Source: Qiania dongpingensis
GTDB taxonomy: Bacteria; Bacillota; Clostridia; Lachnospirales; Lachnospiraceae
Reading direction: 5' to 3'
DNA length: 64,000 nucleotides
NCBI RefSeq assembly: GCF_014337195.1
Contig: NZ_CP060634.1
Location: 2,232,001-2,296,000 of the forward strand
Shown here: one piece after another, positions 24,966 through 33,607 of the stretch
Layout: each line of letters begins with the position of its first letter
Numbering within the stretch: the stretch's first letter is position 1
Program-made: the position numbers and the translations under genes
Notes under the pieces: model-generated
Seen by the model: the letters and a program-made list of their open reading frames with translations, nothing else
Told to the model about the DNA's origin: nothing
The model's database searches: none

Positions 24966-26124
24966 TTATTTTGTTCCTACGAAGCTGGTATTTGGATGCG
25001 GGACACTGAACAGTCTCCATGAACAGGAACTGCCGGGAAAAAAGGCCCTGATCGTAGTTACCTGTGGAAAGTCTGTGAAGGACAACGGGTATCTGGACCG
25101 GCTGGAAGAGCAGCTGCGTATGGCGGGCGTGGAATATGCAGTATTTGATAAGATCTTGCCGAACCCCGTAAAACGGCACGTGATGGAGGGCGCCGAGTGC
25201 GCCCGCCAGAACGGCTGTGATTTTGTGATCGGCCTGGGCGGTGGAAGCAGCATCGACGCTTCCAAGGCCATAGCGATCATGGCGGTGAATCCCGGGGATT
25301 ATTGGGATTACGTAAATGGCGGAAGCGGAAAAGGGATGCCGATTCCCAACCGTCCCCTTCCCATTGTGGCGATCACGACCACTGCCGGGACCGGAACGGA
25401 GACGGACCCCTGGACGGTGAATACGAAGGAAGAGACCAATGAGAAGATTGGGTTTGGCTGTGACTGGACATTTCCGACTCTGTCTGTAGTGGATCCGGAG
25501 CTGATGCTGTCCGTGCCGAAGAAGTTTACGATCTATCAGGGATTTGACGCTCTTTTCCACAGTACGGAGTGCTATCTTCATAAAGCGGCCAGCGTGATCA
25601 GCGACATGTTTTGTATCAAGGGAATTGAGCTGATTGGAAAAAGCCTGGCCAGAGCAGTAGAGAACGGAAGTGATCTGGAGGCGAGGACAGACGTGGCGCT
25701 TGCCAATACTCTCGCTGGATTTTCTCAGTCACTGTCATGCTGCATTTCTGAGCATTCCCTAGAACATGCCATGAGTGCATACCACCATGACCTTCCCCAC
25801 GGCGCAGGACTCATTTTGATCTGCAGGGCGTATTATACGTATTTGGTAAACAGCCATTCCTGCGATGAAAAGCTGGTGAACATGGCGAAAGCCTTAGGGA
25901 AAACGGATGCGAAGGAGCCCATGGATTTTGTTCATGCCCTGGAGGAGCTTTTAAAGGCCTGTGGAGCGGATGATTTAAAGATGTCAGATTTTGGTATCCG
26001 GGAAGACGAGTTCCGGACTCTGGCTAAAAATGCGAGAGATACGATGGGAGGCCTTTTTGAAGGCGATCCCTGTGAGATTGACGAGGATGCCTGCGTCCGG
26101 ATTCTGCAGGAATCCTACCGGTAG
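24955..26124 (+). CDS. iron-containing alcohol dehydrogenase
   Basis: 389 residues of the group III (Fe) alcohol dehydrogenase family, BdhA/YqhD-like. The nucleotide-binding GLGGGSSIDASKAIAIMA and AITTTAGTGTETDPWTV are present, with metal-binding His residues in EHSLEHAMSAYHHDLPHGAGL. It would reduce an aldehyde or oxidise an alcohol with NAD(P)H. As the last gene of the operon it may handle a C2-C4 aldehyde released by an aldolase step. AAAGG precedes the ATG at 24955. Confidence 0.9.
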   Translation: MKFDYFVPTKLVFGCGTLNSLHEQELPGKKALIVVTCGKSVKDNGYLDRLEEQLRMAGVEYAVFDKILPNPVKRHVMEGAECARQNGCDFVIGLGGGSSIDASKAIAIMAVNPGDYWDYVNGGSGKGMPIPNRPLPIVAITTTAGTGTETDPWTVNTKEETNEKIGFGCDWTFPTLSVVDPELMLSVPKKFTIYQGFDALFHSTECYLHKAASVISDMFCIKGIELIGKSLARAVENGSDLEARTDVALANTLAGFSQSLSCCISEHSLEHAMSAYHHDLPHGAGLILICRAYYTYLVNSHSCDEKLVNMAKALGKTDAKEPMDFVHALEELLKACGADDLKMSDFGIREDEFRTLAKNARDTMGGLFEGDPCEIDEDACVRILQESYR

Positions 26125-26191
26125 CGGCAGGCCGTCATATCGGCGTGTCCATCGGAGCGTATGACTGTCAAAAAAGATTTCCGGCGCTCGG

Positions 26192-26237
26192 CGCGTGTTC
26201 CGGCTTCTGTTGAAAGAAGCGGAACACGCGTTTTTTT
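26192..26237 (+). terminator. terminator of the TRAP/Ldh operon
   Basis: GCGTGTTCCGGCTTCT pairs with AGAAGCGGAACACGC around a GTTGAA loop (one mismatch or bulge), followed by seven T at 26231-26237. It sits 70 bases after the dehydrogenase stop. Confidence 0.9.
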
Positions 26238-26340
26238 GCAAAATTTTTGTAATAGGAAATTGACAGGCGTTATGGTATACTGAAGATAAGACGGCAGAGA
26301 AGAACGGCGTGACAAAAGACGGAGAGGAGAAGTGAGGAGT

Positions 26341-27222
26341 ATGGAAGGATATAACAGCGGTAGCTTTCAAAGCCAACCGGATTATCAAAATCCGGCCGGG
26401 GGCCAGAGCTGCACAGGATGGAATATGACTCCGAACCAGAGGGCGGTGAAGGACTGCGGAAGCTCCCCGTGTTTTTTAGCGGGCGTGATTCTCTATTCGG
26501 CCGCATTGCTGATCGGGCTGTTTCAAAGTGTCATGGGAAATGGGAGCGTCTATGTAAATATGGTGGAGCAGGCCGGGATGATCAATTCTGGAATTTTCTC
26601 TGGTATGGCCATCGTGTTGTCGCTTATCTTGATGGTTCCGGGAATCCTCATCTGCGCCGGCATGTGGATGTTTTATGGGAGCAGCAGAGGGGAAGGTGTA
26701 CCGACGACAAGCGGACTCTCTCTGGCGAAGGGCGGAATGGTTGCCAACATGGTCGTCATCATCATTGGAGGAGCCCTGATCGTGGTGATCTTGGGGATTG
26801 CAGTGGCCGGCACCAGGGGTGCAGACTGGCATGGATATCTTCATTATTACTTTGGTTCCAGGTATATAGAAGGCAGCGAAGCGGCCATGGGGCTGCTCCT
26901 GGTGCTGGTGACCTTGATCTGCCTGGCAGTCGTGGGATTGGCGGCGGTATATCTGGCCAAAGCAATCAGGACAGGAAATGTGGTCGCCAATATCTGCCGG
27001 ACCGGATGGCCGGATAAAAAACTGTCTATGTTCCTCATCGTGATGAATTTTATCGTAGTGGGCGTCAATCTTCTGAGCATCCTCTCTGGGATCGGAGGAC
27101 TGAGCAGGGCGGTGAACCCGGACCTCATGCCCATTCTGCAAAATGCGTTGAGCGTGGGGGCCACCCTCTGCGTCACCATCAGCATCCTGAATCTGAGGAG
27201 CCGGCTCATAAGCGGCCGGTGA
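26341..27222 (+). CDS. polytopic membrane protein of unknown function
   Basis: 293 residues. A polar N-terminus (MEGYNSGSFQSQPDYQNPAGGQ) of about 40 residues is followed by about six hydrophobic segments, e.g. FLAGVILYSAALLIGLFQSVM, VLSLILMVPGILICAGMWMFYG, MVANMVVIIIGGALIVVILGIAVAG, LLLVLVTLICLAVVGLAAVYLA, MFLIVMNFIVVGVNLLSILSGIG and ALSVGATLCVTISILNLRS. I do not recognise a family. The Tyr/Gln/Asn/Pro-rich tail resembles those of small Lachnospiraceae membrane proteins with zinc-ribbon-less tails. The ATG at 26341 has GGAGAGGAGA ten bases upstream. Confidence 0.7.
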   Translation: MEGYNSGSFQSQPDYQNPAGGQSCTGWNMTPNQRAVKDCGSSPCFLAGVILYSAALLIGLFQSVMGNGSVYVNMVEQAGMINSGIFSGMAIVLSLILMVPGILICAGMWMFYGSSRGEGVPTTSGLSLAKGGMVANMVVIIIGGALIVVILGIAVAGTRGADWHGYLHYYFGSRYIEGSEAAMGLLLVLVTLICLAVVGLAAVYLAKAIRTGNVVANICRTGWPDKKLSMFLIVMNFIVVGVNLLSILSGIGGLSRAVNPDLMPILQNALSVGATLCVTISILNLRSRLISGR

Positions 27223-27233
27223 CCAAAAAAAGA

Positions 27234-27920
27234 TTGTATGATACTAAATACTTTTTGGAATCATTTTTTAATAAGCTCAGATCAAACCCCAGTTAGGCAC
27301 CGGCAGAAGTTCCGGACCGTCACGATTTCGGTTCGCTGGCGATGCAGGGGCCGCTTTATCTCTGCTCCGGCAGTACCGCTCACATGTCGACGGAAGATCC
27401 GGATGATTTTCCGTCTCCTGTTCGCTCAGAAACGGAATCGGTATTTTTCGTTTCTGCCTCCCTCCGCCTGGGGAACACCGGCCGCAGCCCTGCGGCGCTC
27501 ACCTTTAGGCCGGCCCGGAATCTTTCTGCCGGTGCCATTTCTGCCGCACCGTTTCGGATGGCTTCCATTCCTTTGATTTCATAAAAGTGTCAGGTATCCA
27601 CACGGCCCGCGCGCCTAACGGCAGCGGGCCACGGCAGAACGCCCCAATAGCTTTTGAGGCAAACGGAAGATACTTTGGTGCGGGAGGAGGAGCAGGAGGA
27701 ATAATCTGATCCCATCGTAAGGTGAGCGCCGCAGAGCCGTTAGCAGGATCTTCCCGGCCGCAGGGAGGTAAAAACCGAATTTCATGCAGGTTTTTATTGG
27801 AATCTGACATGGAAAAATTTAGGTTTATCCATGTCAGTTGGAAAGGACCGACTGGAGGCCGTAAAGATGCTGGTTACGGCTGCCAGCGAGCCGCCTGTAT
27901 GGAATCGGATTTCCTCCTGC
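27234..27920 (-). repeat. long copy of the dispersed repeat; candidate large structured RNA
   Basis: On the minus strand this 687-base block begins with the same 43 bases as 13746-13788 (one difference). It ends with a segment homologous to 13792-13868. Between them lie long-range complementary pairs. Sixteen bases at 27719-27734 are the exact reverse complement of 27491-27506. A CGGCTCGCTGGC-type segment near 27893 pairs with one near 27334. There is a 10-bp hairpin at 27804-27837 and a GGCCCGC/GCGGGCC hairpin near 27604-27629. Seven T follow on the minus strand at 27231-27225. No frame looks coding. It fills most of the 1029 bases between the membrane protein and rpsJ. Confidence 0.7.
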
Positions 27921-27988
27921 CTCATCTGGTTATAAAGATACGTTTGTTTTAAAGTATTTAAAGGTGTGAAAAAAACATAAAATTTTTC

Positions 27989-28017
27989 TTGCATTTTCCA
28001 TATCATTCATGTATAAT
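27989..28017 (+). promoter_or_regulatory. promoter of the S10 ribosomal protein operon
   Basis: TTGCAT (27989-27994), a 17-base spacer and consensus TATAAT (28012-28017), about 235 bases upstream of rpsJ. AT-rich sequence precedes the -35 box like an UP element. Confidence 0.85.
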
Positions 28018-28023
28018 GTTATT

Positions 28024-28251
28024 TGCTGTGGCATGATAGCGATGAAGCGTGAGGTTGCTGCCCACTGTGGCAGGTTTTCCGTGGAGCGAATGTCAAGTTA
28101 GGAAACTGGCGACAAGTCACTGTACAGATTAAATCATCTACAACATAGACGTAGAAATGACGTGTGTGGTTTTACGATACACACGGGAGAGTGTACAGTC
28201 ACCGCTTGTCGTACTTAGATTGAAAAGTGCGAAAAGGAGGCGACTTTTTTT
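28024..28251 (+). promoter_or_regulatory. structured 5' leader of the S10 operon
   Basis: About 228 bases with several stems: CTGCC/GGCAG near 28060, GTGTGT/ACACAC near 28165-28186, and a long-range CGACAAG (28110-28116) with CTTGTCG (28205-28211) that closes the central part. The rpsJ ribosome binding site AAAAGGAGGCGAC follows. In other bacteria such leaders bind an operon product, for example L4, to repress translation. The binding protein here is inference. Confidence 0.5.
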
Positions 28252-28569
28252 ATGGCAAGTCAAGTAATGAGAATCACATTGAAGGCTTATGACCATCAGC
28301 TGGTGGACCAGTCCGCCGGAAAAATCATCGAAACTGTAAAGAAAACCGGATCTCAGGTGAGCGGACCTGTGCCGCTGCCCACGAAGAAGGAAGTAATCAC
28401 CATTCTCCGTGCTGTACACAAGTACAAGGATTCCAGAGAGCAGTTCGAACAGAGGACTCACAAGAGACTCATCGACATCACGGCGCCCACTCAGAAGACC
28501 GTTGATGCTCTTTCCAGATTGGAAATGCCTGCCGGTGTTTACATCGACATTAAGATGAAGACGAAGTAA
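28252..28569 (+). CDS. rpsJ: 30S ribosomal protein S10
   Basis: 105 residues, full length. Recognised from [40 protein letters not shown] and the loop [15 protein letters not shown] that contacts 16S rRNA. S10 also pairs with NusB in antitermination. It is the first gene of the long cluster and sits behind a structured leader and an AAAAGGAGG ribosome binding site. A 138-base gap separates it from rplC; I see no clear terminator there. Confidence 0.98.
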   Translation: MASQVMRITLKAYDHQLVDQSAGKIIETVKKTGSQVSGPVPLPTKKEVITILRAVHKYKDSREQFEQRTHKRLIDITAPTQKTVDALSRLEMPAGVYIDIKMKTK

Positions 28570-28707
28570 GCAAAAAGGAAAAGGAAAAAGTCCGGAATCG
28601 GTTGACGATATAGAAGTAACGTAAAAGTTTATGTTCCACTTATATCTGACTGTTCTAGGATGATTGCCCATGTGGTAATCCGCTGTAGATTAACAGGAGG
28701 TAAAAGA

Positions 28708-29340
28708 ATGAAGAAAGCGATTTTAGCGACAAAAGTCGGGATGACCCAGATCTTCACAGAAGACGGCGCACTCATTCCGGTAACCGTGCTTCAGGCTGGA
28801 CCCTGCGTGGTCACACAGGTGAAGACAGTTGAAAACGACGGCTACGCGGCCGTTCAGGTAGGATTCGGCGACAAGAGAGAGAAGCTTGTGAGCAAGCCCC
28901 TGAAGGGACAGTTTGACAAAGCGGGCGTGTCCTATAAGAGATATGTAAGAGAGTTCAAATTTGAGAACGCGGCAGACTATAAAGTGGCGGACGAGATCAA
29001 GGCAGACATTTTTGCGGCTGGAGATAAGATTGACGCTACTGCGGTTTCCAAAGGGAAAGGTTTCCAGGGCGCGATCAAGCGTCACGGCCAGCACAGAGGA
29101 CCTATGGCCCACGGTTCCAAATTCCACCGCCATGCCGGCTCCAACGGATCGGCATCAGATCCCAGCAAGGTATTCAAGGGCAAGAAGATGCCCGGCCAGA
29201 TGGGCAACAAGAGAATCACCATCCAGAATCTGGAAGTGGTCAGAGTTGATGCGGAAAATAATATTCTGCTGGTAAAGGGCGCGGTGCCTGGACCCAGGAA
29301 GTGCCTGGTAACGATTAAGGAAACTGTAAAAGCAGTTTAA
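28708..29340 (+). CDS. rplC: 50S ribosomal protein L3
   Basis: 210 residues. The long central loop with [27 protein letters not shown] reaches the peptidyl transferase centre, and [18 protein letters not shown] is conserved. The ATG at 28708 ([16 protein letters not shown]) has ACAGGAGGTAAAAG upstream; longer starts do not. Confidence 0.98.
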   Translation: MKKAILATKVGMTQIFTEDGALIPVTVLQAGPCVVTQVKTVENDGYAAVQVGFGDKREKLVSKPLKGQFDKAGVSYKRYVREFKFENAADYKVADEIKADIFAAGDKIDATAVSKGKGFQGAIKRHGQHRGPMAHGSKFHRHAGSNGSASDPSKVFKGKKMPGQMGNKRITIQNLEVVRVDAENNILLVKGAVPGPRKCLVTIKETVKAV

Positions 29341-29370
29341 TGTTTTTACACGGAAAGGAGGAACACACAG

Positions 29371-29991
29371 ATGGCAAACGTATCTGTTTACAATATGGAA
29401 GGCAAAGAAGTTGGCACCTTGGAACTCAGCGATGCCGTGTTCGGTGTAAATGTGAATGAGCACCTGGTACACATGGCCGTGGTCAGCCAGCTTGCAAATA
29501 AGCGTCAGGGAACACAGAGCGCCAAAACACGTTCCGAAGTGAGCGGCGGCGGAAGGAAGCCCTGGAGACAGAAGGGTACCGGTCACGCAAGACAGGGTTC
29601 AACGAGAGCGCCCCAGTGGACCGGCGGCGGAGTAGTATTTGCCGTGAAGCCCAGGGATTATACGATCAAACTGAACAAGAAGGAGAGAAGGCTTGCACTG
29701 AAGTCCGCTCTTACTTCCAGAGTTGCCGAGAACAAATTTATCGTATTGGATGAACTTAAGTTTGAAGCGATCAAGACGAAGGCAATGAAGAACGTTCTTG
29801 ACAGCCTGAAGGTAAATAAGGCACTGGTGGTCATGGATCAGAAGGATGAGAACGTCATGATGTCCGCGAGGAACATCGAAGGCGTGAAGACAGCCCTCAC
29901 ATCCACCATCAATGTATACGATATTCTGAAATACAACACAGTCATCACCACAAAGGCTGCTGTTGCTGCGATTGAGGAGGTGTACGCATAA
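29371..29991 (+). CDS. rplD: 50S ribosomal protein L4
   Basis: 206 residues. The extended tunnel loop is visible as KTRSEVSGGGRKPWRQKGTG followed by HARQGSTRAPQWTGGG. L4 is the known autoregulator of S10 operons in enterobacteria. The stop codon overlaps the rplW start by one base, which suggests translational coupling. Confidence 0.98.
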   Translation: MANVSVYNMEGKEVGTLELSDAVFGVNVNEHLVHMAVVSQLANKRQGTQSAKTRSEVSGGGRKPWRQKGTGHARQGSTRAPQWTGGGVVFAVKPRDYTIKLNKKERRLALKSALTSRVAENKFIVLDELKFEAIKTKAMKNVLDSLKVNKALVVMDQKDENVMMSARNIEGVKTALTSTINVYDILKYNTVITTKAAVAAIEEVYA

Positions 29992-30290
29992 TGGCTGATA
30001 TTAAGTACTATGACGTAATCCTGAAACCGGTAGTCACAGAAAAGACCATGAACCAGATGTCTGAAAAGAAGTACACGTTCCTGGTGCATGTAGATGCCAA
30101 CAAGTGCATGATCAAAGAAGCGGTTCAGAAAATGTTCGCAGGCGTTAAAGTGGCTTCTGTGAATACCATGAACTGCGCCGGCAAAGAGCGTAGGAGAGGC
30201 AAAGATGTAGGCAAGACCGCCGCTACCAAGAAGGCGATCGTGAAGCTGACAGAAGACAGCGCAGACATCGAGATCTTCGAGGGCCTATAA
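29991..30290 (+). CDS. rplW: 50S ribosomal protein L23
   Basis: 99 residues. Recognised from [32 protein letters not shown]23 lies at the tunnel exit and docks trigger factor and SRP. Its ATG overlaps the rplD stop. The following 151-base gap holds an unusual tandem repeat (30291-30365). Confidence 0.98.
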   Translation: MADIKYYDVILKPVVTEKTMNQMSEKKYTFLVHVDANKCMIKEAVQKMFAGVKVASVNTMNCAGKERRRGKDVGKTAATKKAIVKLTEDSADIEIFEGL

Positions 30291-30365
30291 GACTTGGCGA
30301 TTGCCAGACATTTCTACCCGTTGGGACTTGGCGATTGCCGAGCTTACCCGTTGGGACTTGGCCAT
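30291..30365 (+). repeat. imperfect tandem repeat between rplW and rplB
   Basis: The unit GACTTGGCGATTGCC...TACCCGTTGG occurs at 30291-30324 (34 bases) and 30325-30354 (30 bases), then starts a third time with GACTTGGCCATT. Related ACTTGGCGA and ACCTGGCGA words occur in two later gaps of the cluster (35072 and 35549). Confidence 0.8.
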
Positions 30366-30441
30366 TAAACTATACGGCGGATATTATGCCGTGATAACAA
30401 AACACACTCGACAGAGTTGTACAGTAGAAAGGAGTAAGGAA

Positions 30442-31284
30442 ATGGGAATTAAGACATACAATCCCTATACACCTTCCAGACGAAATATGACCGGCTCTGA
30501 TTTCTCGGAAATCACAAAGAGCACACCGGAGAAAGCCTTAGTAGTTTCTCTGAATAAGAATTCCGGCCGGAACAACCAGGGCAAGATCACAGTGAGACAC
30601 CGCGGAGGCGGTTCCAGAAGGAAATACAGGATCATCGATTTCAAGAGGAAAAAAGATGGTATTCCCGCAACTGTAATCGGTATTGAATATGATCCCAACA
30701 GAAGCGCAAACATCGCCCTCATCTGCTACGCAGACGGCGAGAAAGCATATATCCTGGCACCCGAAGGGCTGAAGGACGGCATGAAGGTCATGAGCGGCGA
30801 GGCGGCTGAAGCAAAAGTCGGCAACTGCCTTGAACTGAAAGACATCCCGATCGGTACTCAGGTGCACAACATTGAGCTGTACCCCGGTGCAGGCGGACAG
30901 ATGGTCCGTTCGGCTGGTGTCAGCGCACAGCTGATGGCTAAGGAAGGCAAATATGCCACCTTAAGACTTCCTTCAGGCGAAATGAGAATGGTGCCCATCA
31001 TCTGCCGGGCAACGATCGGCGTTGTAGGAAACGGCGACCATTCCCTGATTAACATTGGTAAAGCTGGACGTAAGCGCAACATGGGCATCCGTCCTACCGT
31101 CCGCGGTTCTGTCATGAACCCCAACGACCATCCCCACGGCGGTGGCGAAGGAAAAGCAGGTATCGGGCGTCCCGGTCCCAGCACTCCTTGGGGCAAGCCT
31201 GCTCTGGGTCTGAAGACCAGGAAGAAGAATAAGAAATCCAATAAGTTAATCGTAAGAAGACGCGATGGCAAGACCATTAAGTAA
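30442..31284 (+). CDS. rplB: 50S ribosomal protein L2
   Basis: 280 residues, usual length. [21 protein letters not shown] opens the protein, and the active-region motif [19 protein letters not shown] carries the conserved His near the peptidyl transferase centre. The ATG at 30442 follows AAAGGAGTAAGGA. An in-frame extension back to 30301 only translates the upstream tandem repeat and is rejected. Confidence 0.98.
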   Translation: MGIKTYNPYTPSRRNMTGSDFSEITKSTPEKALVVSLNKNSGRNNQGKITVRHRGGGSRRKYRIIDFKRKKDGIPATVIGIEYDPNRSANIALICYADGEKAYILAPEGLKDGMKVMSGEAAEAKVGNCLELKDIPIGTQVHNIELYPGAGGQMVRSAGVSAQLMAKEGKYATLRLPSGEMRMVPIICRATIGVVGNGDHSLINIGKAGRKRNMGIRPTVRGSVMNPNDHPHGGGEGKAGIGRPGPSTPWGKPALGLKTRKKNKKSNKLIVRRRDGKTIK

Positions 31285-31306
31285 TCGATAAGAAGGAGGT
31301 AAACCA

Positions 31307-31588
31307 ATGGCTCGCTCACTGAAAAAAGGACCATTTGCAGATGACCATTTATTAAAGAAGGTAGATGCGATGAACGCCGCAGGACAGAAGCAGGTTATCA
31401 AGACCTGGTCCCGCCGTTCCACTATCTTTCCGCAGATGGTTGGACATACAATTGCAGTTCACGACGGCAGAAAACATGTTCCGGTATACGTTACCGAGGA
31501 TATGGTAGGCCATAAGCTTGGCGAATTCGTTGCTACCAGAACCTACAGAGGCCACGGTAAGGACGAGAAGAAGACCGGCAAGCGTTAA
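31307..31588 (+). CDS. rpsS: 30S ribosomal protein S19
   Basis: 93 residues. [16 protein letters not shown] and the C-terminal [22 protein letters not shown] are typical of S19, which sits in the head of the small subunit near the A site. AAGGAGG ribosome binding site. Confidence 0.98.
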   Translation: MARSLKKGPFADDHLLKKVDAMNAAGQKQVIKTWSRRSTIFPQMVGHTIAVHDGRKHVPVYVTEDMVGHKLGEFVATRTYRGHGKDEKKTGKR

Positions 31589-31616
31589 TCGGGAATAGAG
31601 AAAGGAGGTTTTATCC

Positions 31617-32003
31617 ATGGCTAAGGGACACAGAAGTCAAATTAAAAGACAGAGAAATGAGAACAAAGATACCAGACCTTCAGCAAAGTTATCCTATGCT
31701 AGAGTATCTGTTCAGAAAGCATGCTTTGTATTAGACGCCATCAGAGGCAAGGATGTGCAGACCGCACTCGGTATTGTTACCTACAATCCCAGATATGCTT
31801 CTACTTTAATAGAGAAATTACTGAAATCGGCAATCGCGAATGCTGAGAACAACAATGGCATGAACCCCGAAAAGCTTTACGTGGAGGAATGCTACGCGAA
31901 CAAGGGGCCGACAATGAAGAGAATCAAACCGAGAGCACAGGGAAGGGCTTACAGGATCGAGAAGAGAATGAGCCATATTACTGTTGTGCTGAATGAAAGA
32001 TAG
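31617..32003 (+). CDS. rplV: 50S ribosomal protein L22
   Basis: 128 residues. The N-terminal extension MAKGHRSQIKRQRNENKDTRPSA precedes the core KLSYARVSVQKACFVLDAIRGKDV. The hairpin loop MKRIKPRAQGRAYRIEKRMSHITVVL lines the exit tunnel and is the site of macrolide resistance changes in other species; it looks ordinary here. Confidence 0.98.
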   Translation: MAKGHRSQIKRQRNENKDTRPSAKLSYARVSVQKACFVLDAIRGKDVQTALGIVTYNPRYASTLIEKLLKSAIANAENNNGMNPEKLYVEECYANKGPTMKRIKPRAQGRAYRIEKRMSHITVVLNER

Positions 32004-32012
32004 GAGGGCATT

Positions 32013-32663
32013 ATGGGACAGAAAGTGAATCCTCATGGCTTGAGAGTCGGAATTATCAAGGATTGGGACTCCAAATGGTATGCGGAAGCTGATTTTGCCG
32101 ACAATCTGGTAGAAGACCACAAGATCAGGACTTACCTGAAAAAGAGATTATACAGCGCGGGCGTTTCCAGGATCGAGATCGAGAGAGCGTCCGACCGCTT
32201 AAAAGTGATTATTTATACAGCAAAGCCCGGTATCGTGATCGGTAAGGGCGGATCTGAGATCGAGAAGCTGAAAGCTCAGGTTCAGAAAATGACCTCCAAG
32301 AAGCTTTTCATCGATATCAAAGAAGTAAAAAGACCTGACAAAGATGCGCAGCTGGTAGCTGAGAGTATTGCTCTTCAGCTCGAGAACCGTATTTCCTTCA
32401 GACGTGCCATGAAGTCCACCATGGGCAGGACCATGAAGGGAGGAGCTCTCGGCATCAAGACCTCCGTGTCCGGACGTGTGGGCGGCGCAGATATGGCGCG
32501 TACAGAGTTCTACAGCGACGGTACGATTCCGCTGCAGACCCTGAGAGCCGACATTGATTACGGTTTCGCCGAAGCAAATACTACCTACGGCAAGGTTGGC
32601 GTAAAGGTATGGATCTACAAAGGTGAGGTTCTTCCAGCTAAAAAGGAAGGGGGAGCTAAATAA
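32013..32663 (+). CDS. rpsC: 30S ribosomal protein S3
   Basis: 216 residues. The KH domain motif [20 protein letters not shown] and the C-terminal domain ([29 protein letters not shown]) identify S3, part of the mRNA entry channel. Its stop overlaps the rplP start codon by one base. Confidence 0.98.
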   Translation: MGQKVNPHGLRVGIIKDWDSKWYAEADFADNLVEDHKIRTYLKKRLYSAGVSRIEIERASDRLKVIIYTAKPGIVIGKGGSEIEKLKAQVQKMTSKKLFIDIKEVKRPDKDAQLVAESIALQLENRISFRRAMKSTMGRTMKGGALGIKTSVSGRVGGADMARTEFYSDGTIPLQTLRADIDYGFAEANTTYGKVGVKVWIYKGEVLPAKKEGGAK

Positions 32664-33100
32664 TGTTAATGCCTAAAAGAGTTAAACGTCGTAAACAATT
32701 CCGCGGAAGCATGGCCGGAAAAGCCATGAGAGGAAATAAGATCAGCAATGGTGAATATGGCCTTGTAGCTATGGAGCCCGCTTGGATCAAGTCCAATCAG
32801 ATCGAGGCTGCCCGTGTGGCCATGACCAGATATATCAAGCGTGGCGGTCAAGTTTGGATTAAAATCTTCCCCGATAAGCCCGTAACTACGAAACCGGCTG
32901 AGACCCGTATGGGTTCTGGTAAAGGCTCGCTGGAATACTGGGTGGCAGTTGTCAAGCCCGGCCGCGTGATGTTCGAGATCGCAGGCATACCAGAGGAAAC
33001 AGCCAGAGAAGCATTACGTCTTGCTATGCATAAGCTGCCAGTAAAATGTAAAGTTGTTTCTCGCGCAGACTTAGAAGGCGGTGATAACAGTGAAAATTAA
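32663..33100 (+). CDS. rplP: 50S ribosomal protein L16
   Basis: 145 residues. [17 protein letters not shown] and [20 protein letters not shown] are diagnostic. The first ATG (32663, overlapping the rpsC stop) gives the canonical N-terminus; AAGGAAGGGGG is just upstream. It overlaps rpmC by 11 bases. Confidence 0.98.
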   Translation: MLMPKRVKRRKQFRGSMAGKAMRGNKISNGEYGLVAMEPAWIKSNQIEAARVAMTRYIKRGGQVWIKIFPDKPVTTKPAETRMGSGKGSLEYWVAVVKPGRVMFEIAGIPEETAREALRLAMHKLPVKCKVVSRADLEGGDNSEN

Positions 33101-33293
33101 TAAGTATGTAGAAGATTTGAGGACAAAATCAGCTGCAGAATTAAACGAAGAATTAGTAGCTGCTAAGAAGGAACTTTTTAACCTGAGATTTCAGAATGCA
33201 ACCAACCAGCTGGATAACACAAGCAGAATCAAAGAGGTTCGCAAGAACATCGCCAGGATTCAGACCGTGATTACCGCGAAGGCTGCTGAATAG
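33090..33293 (+). CDS. rpmC: 50S ribosomal protein L29
   Basis: 67 residues: two helices with [41 protein letters not shown]. The start is GTG at 33090 (KINKYVEDL), with the ribosome binding site AGAAGGCGG inside the end of rplP, so the two genes are coupled. Confidence 0.97.
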   Translation: MKINKYVEDLRTKSAAELNEELVAAKKELFNLRFQNATNQLDNTSRIKEVRKNIARIQTVITAKAAE

Positions 33294-33322
33294 TCATAAG
33301 CGCTATGAAAGGAGAAACATCC

Positions 33323-33577
33323 GTGGAAAGAAATTTAAGAAAGACCCGTACCGGCAAGGTTGTCAGCGACAAAATGGACAAGACAGTTGTTGTTGCGATC
33401 GAGGACCATGTAAAACATCCTTTATACGGCAAAATCGTGAAAAGAACTTATAAGCTGAAAGCACATGACGAAAAGAATGAGTGCACGGTCGGCGATACAG
33501 TAAAGGTTATGGAAACGAGACCTTTATCCAAGGATAAGAGATGGAGACTTGTCGAGATTATCAATAAAGCAAAATAA
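33323..33577 (+). CDS. rpsQ: 30S ribosomal protein S17
   Basis: 84 residues. [23 protein letters not shown] and [19 protein letters not shown] are typical of this OB-fold protein. An upstream ATG at 33305 overlaps the ribosome binding site AAAGGAG (33308-33314), so the GTG at 33323 is the probable start and matches the family N-terminus. Confidence 0.95.
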   Translation: MERNLRKTRTGKVVSDKMDKTVVVAIEDHVKHPLYGKIVKRTYKLKAHDEKNECTVGDTVKVMETRPLSKDKRWRLVEIINKAK

Positions 33578-33607
33578 GCTTTTGATCCGACTGAAAGGAG
33601 AGTTATC

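Noticed and set aside
26260-26281. TTGACA and TATACT before the membrane protein gene as a promoter
   Set aside because: The spacer is only 10 bases; no properly spaced pair could be chosen with confidence.
27505-27810. Minus-strand 101-codon frame inside the long repeat
   Set aside because: No ribosome binding site, its start lies in a hairpin arm, composition is Pro/Lys-rich without a recognisable domain, and the frame is not present in the short copy.
27223-28251. tRNA or rRNA genes, or an insertion sequence, in the largest gap
   Set aside because: No cloverleaf, rRNA core sequence or transposase frame was seen; only the long repeat and the S10 operon promoter and leader.
30301-30441. 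In-frame N-terminal extension of L2
   Set aside because: It translates the intergenic tandem repeat; the canonical L2 start and ribosome binding site are at 30442.
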